Of a stretch of DNA of 10,591 bases, positions 5,362 to 10,591 are shown one piece after another. Numbering within the stretch: position 1 is the first letter of the stretch; each line of letters starts with the position of its first letter. Made by a program: the position numbers and the translations under genes. The DNA is taken from positions 1-10,591 of the forward strand of contig CAMLNE010000126.1 in the NCBI GenBank assembly GCA_946481265.1, given 5' to 3'. Under the pieces are notes generated by a model. That model was given only the letters and a program-made list of their open reading frames with translations. It was not told the origin of the DNA and did not search any database. This DNA comes from an uncultured Panacagrimonas sp. GTDB taxonomy: Bacteria; Pseudomonadota; Gammaproteobacteria; Nevskiales; Nevskiaceae.

Positions 5362-7509
5362 ATGACCGTCGCCAGCGGCAGCATCGAAGGCGGCTGGCTG
5401 CGGCGGTTGCGCTGGCGCGTGTCCATGCGCCTGTTCCTGTCCGAGCTGCTGGCCAAGCGCTGGATGGAGCCGGCGATCCCGTTCGCGCTGATGATCGGGC
5501 TGATCGTGCTGTTCGCAGCCGTGACGCCGAACTACGCGACGGTGGGCAACGCGCAGCAGCTCGGCCGCGAGTTCGCGGAGGCCGGCTTCGTCGCCGTCGC
5601 GATGGCGCTGAGCCTGATCTCCGGCGGCATCGACCTGTCGGTGGGCTCGGTGTTCGCGCTGGCCAACCTGGCGGCACTGGTGTTCTTCAACCTCTGGGAC
5701 TGGCCGGTCGGGCTGGTGATCGCCGCGACCTTGGCGATCGGCGCGGCAGTGGGCGCAATCAACGGCTACCTGATCGGCTACCTGCGCACGCGACCGTTCC
5801 TGACCACGCTGGTGACCCTGATCGTGCTGCGCGCGACGGTGGACCTGCTCGGGCAGCACTACTCGGTGGCGCTCGCGATGAGTTCGCGCACGTCCTGGAC
5901 CTGGGACGTCCTCGGCGTCGGCTGGATCGCGGGCCTGCCGTCGAACCTGGCGATCCTCGGCATCGTGGCGATCGTCGGCCACTTCCTGCTGAGCCGTTCA
6001 CGTCCGGGCTGGCATCTGACCGCGATCGGATCGAGCCGCAAGGCCGCGCGCCACGCCGGCATCCGCGTCGAGCGCGTGCTGTTCCTGACCTACGTCATGT
6101 CCGGCACGCTGGCGGCTGCCGGCGGCCTGTTCTACGCCGCGCGTCTCAACAGCGCAGGCTCGGATACCGGCATCGGCTGGGAGATCAGCGCGCTGACGGC
6201 GGTGGTGCTCGGTGGCGTGAGCCTGGCCGGCGGCCGCGGCACGGTGGCGCGTGCGCTGATCGGCGCGGTGATCGTGTTCGTGCTGGTCAACGGCCTGGTG
6301 CGCATGGGCTTCCCCGGCGCGCTGTCGTCGACCGCCCTGGGCGCGGTGCTGCTGCTGGCGGTGGGCATCGACGTGAAGTGGGCCAAGAACCGCGGCAAGG
6401 CGATCCAGAAGATCTACGTCAATCCGACGATGGTCGAGCTGCGCGAGGCACCGTCGATCGCGGCCGACAGCGGCACCGCCTTTGCCGAGAACACACGCCT
6501 GCAGGCCTCGGAGGAGATCGGCCTGAACCAGGTGCAGGGACCGGAGGACATCATTCTCGACCGCCAGGACCGCCTGTACTGCGGTACGCGCGAGGGCTGG
6601 ATCCTGCGCTTCTCGGGACCGCGTTTCGAGCACCGCGAGGTGTTCGCGCGCATCGGCGGCCGACCGCTGGGCCTGGCCTTCGATCGCGACGAGAACCTGA
6701 TCGTCTGCGTCGGCGGCATGGGCCTGTACGGCGTGACGCCGGCAGGCAAGGTCTACAAGTGCACCGACCAGACCCAGCGCACGCTGTTCAAGCTCAACGA
6801 CGACTCGCGCCTGCGCCTGGCCGACGACTGCGACATCGCGCCCGACGGCACGGTCTGGTTCAGCGAGGCGACGATCCGCTACGAGATGCACTCCTGGTTC
6901 ATGGACGGCATCGAGGGCCGCGCCAACGGCCGGCTGGTCGCCTGGGACCCGAAGACCGGCAGGACGCGCACGGTCATCAAGAACGCGGTGTTCCCCAACG
7001 GCGTCTGCGTGGCGCACGATGGCCGCTCGGTGCTGTTCTGCTCGTCGTGGTTGTGCACCATCTACCGCCACTGGATCGAGGGGCCCAAGGCGGGCCGCAC
7101 GGAAGTCTTCGCCGAAAACCTGCCGGGCTATCCGGACAACCTCAACCGTTCCTCGGACGGCGGCTACTGGGTGGCCATGGTCGGCATCCGTTCGCCGACA
7201 TTCGACCTGGCGATGCGCCATCCGGACTTTCGCCAGCGCATGATCAAGCAGATCGCGCCGGACGAGTGGGTCTATCCGGGCATCAACAACGGCTGCGTGG
7301 TGAAGTTCGACGAAAGCGGCCGCGCGCTGGAGTCGATGTGGGATCCGGGCGGCACCAAGCACGCCACGGTCACCTCGATGCGCGAGCACAAGGGCTGGCT
7401 GTACATCGGCGGCCTGGAGAACAACCGCATCGGCCGCGTTCGCCTGCCCGATGCCGACCCGGACTGGACCGGCTACGAGGCGTACTGGGGCAAGGGAGGG
7501 AAGGGCTGA
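5362..7509 (+). CDS. ABC permease fused to a strictosidine-synthase-like/SMP-30 beta-propeller
   Basis: A 715-residue two-domain protein. Residues about 35-338 are a complete RbsC-type permease with GGIDLSVGS (88-96), the segment GWHLTAIGSSRKAARHAGI (216-234) and GGVSLAGGRG (284-293). The last membrane segment is followed by the basic stretch KWAKNRGKAIQK (339-350), which by the positive-inside rule puts the remainder in the cytosol. A linker (about 350-390) leads to a six-bladed-propeller-like domain (about 393-702) of the gluconolactonase/strictosidine synthase-like group. Likely metal ligands are E395 (GPEDI), D488 or D489 (LADDCDIAPDG), N546 (FPNGV) and D592 (LPGYPDNL). GAGG at 5351-5354 precedes the ATG by 7 bases. 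The frame is open without interruption across the junction, so the fusion is encoded, not assembled from two genes. The propeller's activity, if any, is unknown; lactone hydrolysis or ligand binding are possible. Confidence 0.92.
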   Translation: MTVASGSIEGGWLRRLRWRVSMRLFLSELLAKRWMEPAIPFALMIGLIVLFAAVTPNYATVGNAQQLGREFAEAGFVAVAMALSLISGGIDLSVGSVFALANLAALVFFNLWDWPVGLVIAATLAIGAAVGAINGYLIGYLRTRPFLTTLVTLIVLRATVDLLGQHYSVALAMSSRTSWTWDVLGVGWIAGLPSNLAILGIVAIVGHFLLSRSRPGWHLTAIGSSRKAARHAGIRVERVLFLTYVMSGTLAAAGGLFYAARLNSAGSDTGIGWEISALTAVVLGGVSLAGGRGTVARALIGAVIVFVLVNGLVRMGFPGALSSTALGAVLLLAVGIDVKWAKNRGKAIQKIYVNPTMVELREAPSIAADSGTAFAENTRLQASEEIGLNQVQGPEDIILDRQDRLYCGTREGWILRFSGPRFEHREVFARIGGRPLGLAFDRDENLIVCVGGMGLYGVTPAGKVYKCTDQTQRTLFKLNDDSRLRLADDCDIAPDGTVWFSEATIRYEMHSWFMDGIEGRANGRLVAWDPKTGRTRTVIKNAVFPNGVCVAHDGRSVLFCSSWLCTIYRHWIEGPKAGRTEVFAENLPGYPDNLNRSSDGGYWVAMVGIRSPTFDLAMRHPDFRQRMIKQIAPDEWVYPGINNGCVVKFDESGRALESMWDPGGTKHATVTSMREHKGWLYIGGLENNRIGRVRLPDADPDWTGYEAYWGKGGKG

Positions 7510-8591
7510 TGCTCGACACGCTCTTCTCGCGCATCAAGGAGGCGCTGTTTCCCGGCAGCGAGGCGGTGGCGCTGCCGATGATGGATGGCGCGCTGAAGCC
7601 CAACCGGCGGCTCGACGAGGCGACGCCGGTCGGCGAGGAACTGCCGGGTTGCGACGACCTCGTCGCGCTCGGCGACGGAGCCGTGCTGGTGTCCGCTAAA
7701 GATCGCATCCTGCGCCTGTCCGATCGCTCGACCTGGTGCGAATGTCCGGGCAGCGTCGGCGCCCTCGCGGCGGCCGGCGATACGGTCTACGCGGCGATCG
7801 CCGGCGTCGGCGTGCTCAGGATCGAGCGGGGCGCCATCGTCGCGCGGCTCGAGCAGGTCGACGGTCAGGCGCTGCGCTGCGCGACCGCGCTCGCGGTGCT
7901 GCCGGACGGACGCGTCGCCATCGCCGAGGGCAGCGCGGCGAACCTGTCTTCCGACTGGGCGCGCGATCTGCTCGAGCGCCGCACCCAGGGTCGTGTGGTG
8001 CTGGCGGCGGCCGACCTGTCGTCGGCATCGACGCTCGCATCGGAACTGGCGTGGCCCGGCGGCCTGCTCGCACGCGGTGACGCGTTGTGGATCAGCGAGG
8101 CCTGGCGTCATCGCGTGCTGTCGCAGCCGCTCGCGGGCGGCCCGCCGATGACGGTGCTGCACAACCTGCCCGGCTACCCGGTGCGCCTGTCGGCCGATCC
8201 CGACGGCGGCGCCTGGCTGGCGGTGGTCGCCGTGCGTACCCAGCTGCTCGAGTTCGTGCTGCGCGAGCACGCCTATCGCCGCGAGATGCTGGCCACCATC
8301 GATCCGCGCTACTGGATCGCACCCTCCCTGTGCGCGACCGGACACTATCTCGAGCCGCTGCAGGGCGGGGCGATCAAGAAGCTCGGCATCGTCAAGCCCT
8401 GGGCGCCGGCGCGCTCCTACGGCCTGGTGCTGCGCCTGTCGGCGGCGGGCGAGATCGTCGACAGCCTGCACAGCCGTGCCGCCGGCATGCACCACGGCAT
8501 CACCGCCGCGCTGCGCCAGGGTGAGCGGCTGATCGCGGTCTCCAAGGGCAGCGGCCGATTGCTCGACTGCGCGGTGGAGACCCTGCGATGA
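7509..8591 (+). CDS. Strictosidine-synthase-like/SMP-30 propeller paralogue, probably without metal site
   Basis: A 360-residue cytosolic protein without a signal peptide. It aligns with the propeller half of the preceding protein: LPGYPVRLSADPDGGAWLAVVAV (from about 220) against LPGYPDNLNRSSDGGYWVAMVGI, then matching REHAYRREMLATIDPRYWI and RHPDFRQRMIKQIAPDEWV segments. At the four positions corresponding to the neighbour's presumed metal ligands it has D49, T126, G184 and V225, so catalysis by the usual mechanism looks doubtful. Residues 2-14 could form an amphipathic helix. The start overlaps the previous stop by one base (TGATG), with GGAGG at 7495-7499. The same phase is open back to 5346, but that upstream part is the shadow of the fused permease. 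It overlaps the ATPase by 4 bases. It may be a regulatory or ligand-binding partner of the fused propeller. Confidence 0.85.
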   Translation: MLDTLFSRIKEALFPGSEAVALPMMDGALKPNRRLDEATPVGEELPGCDDLVALGDGAVLVSAKDRILRLSDRSTWCECPGSVGALAAAGDTVYAAIAGVGVLRIERGAIVARLEQVDGQALRCATALAVLPDGRVAIAEGSAANLSSDWARDLLERRTQGRVVLAAADLSSASTLASELAWPGGLLARGDALWISEAWRHRVLSQPLAGGPPMTVLHNLPGYPVRLSADPDGGAWLAVVAVRTQLLEFVLREHAYRREMLATIDPRYWIAPSLCATGHYLEPLQGGAIKKLGIVKPWAPARSYGLVLRLSAAGEIVDSLHSRAAGMHHGITAALRQGERLIAVSKGSGRLLDCAVETLR

Positions 8592-10099
8592 GCGCTGAAG
8601 GAGGCAAGGTGATCCTGCAGGTCGAGAACGGCAGCAAGGTCTACGCCGGTGTGCACGCGCTGCAGGATGTCAGCTTCGACGTGCGCGCCGGCGAGATCCA
8701 CGCCCTGGTCGGCGAGAACGGCGCCGGCAAGTCCACGCTGTGCAAGTCCATCGCCGGCGCGATCCGGCTCAGCAGCGGGACCATGCGCGTGGACGGCCAG
8801 CCGGTGAATTTCCAGCGGCCGGGCGACGCCCTGCGCACCGGCGTCTGCATGGTCTACCAGGAAACCAGCCTGGTGCCGTCGATGACGGTTGCGCAGAACC
8901 TCGAGCTCGGCCGCGAAAGGCTGCTGACGCGGATGCGCCCGCTCAACATCAAGGCCCAGCAGCAGTTGCAGTCGCTCAACTTCCACGTCGATCCCACGGC
9001 ACTGGTGGCCACGCTGGGCACGGCTCAGCGACAGATGGTGGAGATCGCACGCGCCGCCTACCACGACGCGCGCGTGATCATCTTCGACGAGCCCACCGCG
9101 AGCCTGACGCCGGAAGAAAAGGTGCATTTCTTCCAGTTGCTGCAGGACCTGCGCGACAAGGGCCTGGGCATCGTCTTCATCAGCCACGCGCTGGAAGAAG
9201 CGCTGCAGCTGGCCGACCGCATCACCGTGCTGCGCGACGGCCGCCACGTGGTCACGCAGGATGCCGGCGCCCTCACGCGCGAGGACCTGGTGCGGCACAT
9301 GGTCGGACGTGACGTGCACGCCACCCATTACGGCCGGCGCGAATCGGTGGGCGGCGCGGCCCGGCGCGAGAAGGTGCTGGAGGTCGAGAACCTGACGATG
9401 GGCAACATCGTCAAGAACATGTCGTTCACGCTCTACGCAGGCGAGGTCGTCGGTATCGCCGGCCTGATCGGCTCGGGGCGCACGGAGTCGGCCAAGGTCG
9501 TCGCCGGGGCGCTCAAGCGCAATCTGATCGGGGGCGGCTCGGTGCGCCTGCGCGGCCGGCCGGTGCGCTACGACGTGCCCAAGCAGGCGATCGACGATGG
9601 CATCGTCTACATCACCGAGGATCGAAAGCTCAACGGTTTCTTCGAGACCATGACCGTGGACGAGAACATCCACCTGGGCCATCTGGCCACGCGCCGCGGC
9701 TACAAGTGGACGGTATCCGGCCGCGAGCGCCGCTCGCTCGCCGGCGCGCTGGCCGAGAAGCTCAAGGTTCGCGCGGTGTCGGCACAGGCCAGGATCATCG
9801 AACTCTCCGGCGGCAACCAGCAGAAGGTGGTGGTGGCCAAGTCGCTGATCCAGGAGCCGACCGTGGTGTTCTTCGACGAGCCCACGCGCGGGGTCGACGT
9901 CGGTGCCATCCCCGAGATCCACCAGGCGATCCGGCGTCTGGCCGACGAGGGCAAGGCGGTGGTGGTGATCTCGTCCTACCTGCCCGAGGTGCTCGCGGTG
10001 TCGGACCGCATCCTGGTGGCGCGCCAGGGACGCATCGTGGAGGAATTCGCGGCGGCCGACGCCACCGAGGATCGCATCATGTTCGCGGCGATCCACTGA
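8588..10099 (+). CDS. Double ATP-binding subunit of the importer (RbsA/MglA/XylG-like)
   Basis: A 503-residue tandem ABC ATPase that powers the importer at the cytoplasmic face. The first cassette has Walker A GENGAGKST (42-50), Q-loop Q91, Walker B VIIFDEPT (163-170) and H-loop H200, but an eroded signature LGTAQRQ (143-149). The second has a degenerate Walker A, GLIGSGRTE (292-300, Arg for Lys), a perfect signature LSGGNQQK (406-413), Walker B VVFFDEPT (426-433), and ISSYLPE in place of the H-loop. This gives one canonical site (Walker A1 with signature 2) and one degenerate site, as is usual in this family. The ATG overlaps the previous stop as ATGA. An in-frame GTG at 8609, behind AAGGAGG, is a serious alternative start giving 496 residues. 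It is the only ATPase here, so it presumably serves both permeases. Confidence 0.95.
   Translation: MSAEGGKVILQVENGSKVYAGVHALQDVSFDVRAGEIHALVGENGAGKSTLCKSIAGAIRLSSGTMRVDGQPVNFQRPGDALRTGVCMVYQETSLVPSMTVAQNLELGRERLLTRMRPLNIKAQQQLQSLNFHVDPTALVATLGTAQRQMVEIARAAYHDARVIIFDEPTASLTPEEKVHFFQLLQDLRDKGLGIVFISHALEEALQLADRITVLRDGRHVVTQDAGALTREDLVRHMVGRDVHATHYGRRESVGGAARREKVLEVENLTMGNIVKNMSFTLYAGEVVGIAGLIGSGRTESAKVVAGALKRNLIGGGSVRLRGRPVRYDVPKQAIDDGIVYITEDRKLNGFFETMTVDENIHLGHLATRRGYKWTVSGRERRSLAGALAEKLKVRAVSAQARIIELSGGNQQKVVVAKSLIQEPTVVFFDEPTRGVDVGAIPEIHQAIRRLADEGKAVVVISSYLPEVLAVSDRILVARQGRIVEEFAAADATEDRIMFAAIH
8598..8604 (+). promoter_or_regulatory. Strong Shine-Dalgarno inside the annotated ATPase start
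   Basis: AAGGAGG ends 4 bases before an in-frame GTG at 8609 and lies after the overlapping ATG at 8588. A near-perfect ribosome binding site inside the first codons suggests that translation may begin at the GTG, or at both. Starting at the GTG would remove seven residues (MSAEGGK) that are not needed for the ATPase fold. The spacing is slightly short, so the ATG with translational coupling remains possible. Confidence 0.5.
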
Positions 10100-10591
10100 T
10101 GGCGGAGATCCGCACCCGCAAGCGAGGCAGCGCGGCGGCCCGCCAGGCCAAGGCGCGATCGGCTGCACGGCCCTCGAGGCCTCCGGCCTTCGACCGCGCC
10201 GACCAGTACCAGAAACGGCGCAAGGCCCTGGCGCAGATTGCGATCCACTTGTTCAACCGCCTTGGCTATCACGCCACCTCGATGGAGGCGATCGCCACCG
10301 AGGTGGGCCTGACCAAGGGCACGCTCTACCACTACTACGACAGCAAGACCGACCTCGCCTACGAATGCATCCTCGCGTCGATCGAGGATGGCGAGCGCAT
10401 GGCGCAGAAGGCGCAGGAGGAAGGCGGCAGCGGGCTGGCCAAGCTCGAGCGCTACCTGCGGCTGCAGTTCGAGACGCTGGCCGGGCGCGGCGGCTCGTCC
10501 TGGCTGCTCGCCGACATGTCGGTGCTCACGCAGACCCAGCAGGCCGAGGCGCGCAAGCGCTCGCGCGTGGTCGACTCCCTGGTGCAGAAAT
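10099..10591 (+). CDS. TetR-family transcriptional regulator (N-terminal part, cut by window end)
   Basis: The frame starts at the ATG overlapping the ATPase stop (TGATG) and stays open for 164 codons to the window edge. Residues 1-36 form a basic, low-complexity extension rich in Arg, Ala and Lys. The DNA-binding domain follows: a first helix around RRKALAQIAIHLFNRLGY (40-57), then the helix-turn-helix SMEAIATEVGLTKGTLYHYYDSK (61-83) with the typical TetR ending YHYYDSKTDL. The ligand-binding domain starts after about residue 95 and is incomplete. Translational coupling to the transporter genes suggests a local regulator that responds to the imported compound or its CoA ester. Many TetR proteins in catabolic clusters are repressors, but the sign of regulation and the operator are not visible here. 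Confidence 0.9.
   Translation, partial: MAEIRTRKRGSAAARQAKARSAARPSRPPAFDRADQYQKRRKALAQIAIHLFNRLGYHATSMEAIATEVGLTKGTLYHYYDSKTDLAYECILASIEDGERMAQKAQEEGGSGLAKLERYLRLQFETLAGRGGSSWLLADMSVLTQTQQAEARKRSRVVDSLVQK

Noticed and set aside
5346..7508. Upstream extension of the second propeller frame, open back to 5346
   Set aside because: This part overlaps the fused permease in another phase and translates to Arg/Gly/Ala-rich sequence without motifs. Conserved propeller sequence and a good ribosome binding site appear only at 7509.
194..8591. A bacterial version of the plant indole-alkaloid pathway (PRISE/iridoid synthase-like plus strictosidine-synthase-like proteins)
   Set aside because: Both names reflect broad superfamilies. 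No other pathway enzymes are present, the propellers lack evidence of condensing activity, and an importer with a CoA ligase points to catabolism. The coincidence is not evidence.
8417..10168. Long minus-strand open frame of 583 codons opposite the ATPase
   Set aside because: It is antisense to a clearly conserved ATPase. Its translation is His/Arg/Asp/Ala-rich low complexity without domains, typical of the mirror frame of GC-rich coding sequence. The same holds for minus-strand frames at 2393-4033, 5998-7389, 4014-4877 and 29-1216.

Overview
The window is GC-rich, and every recognisable gene is on the + strand with strong GC bias at the third codon position. Large open frames on the opposite strand are mirror artefacts of that bias. 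Gene style and protein families suggest a high-GC proteobacterium (Pseudomonadota). I cannot fix the genus from sequence alone.

Layout: an AT-rich leader (1-62) is followed by one copy of a dispersed repeat (63-115), a small hairpin (154-171) and a good ribosome binding site. Then come eight closely packed genes: a PRISE-type short-chain reductase (194-1300); an AMP-forming acyl-CoA synthetase (1316-2962); an RbsC-type ABC permease (2966-3970); a lipoprotein substrate-binding protein (3978-5225); a second RbsC-type permease fused to a cytoplasmic strictosidine-synthase-like/SMP-30 beta-propeller (5362-7509); a free-standing propeller paralogous to that fused domain (7509-8591); an RbsA/MglA-type double ATPase (8588-10099); and the start of a TetR-family regulator (10099 to the window end). 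Junctions are overlaps of 1 to 4 bases or gaps of 3 to 15 bases, so this looks like one operon. The only sizeable internal gap (5226-5361) is filled by a near-perfect long palindrome, another form of the repeat upstream of the operon.

How the genes may work together: the ABC proteins form a complete carbohydrate-uptake-type (CUT2-like) importer with a lipid-anchored binding protein, two different permeases and one double ATPase. The reductase and the CoA ligase suggest that the imported compound is a carboxylate, or becomes one, and carries a reducible enone-like group rather than being a simple sugar. This is inference. The most unusual part is the propeller pair: one copy welded to the cytoplasmic C-terminus of a permease with plausible metal ligands kept, and a second copy encoded next to it that appears to have lost all four. 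That suggests a transport-coupled lactonase-like enzyme or substrate sensor. A second oddity is a 131-base, repeat-like, in-frame insertion between the start codon and the lipoprotein signal of the binding protein. The TetR gene at the end of the operon probably encodes its local regulator.
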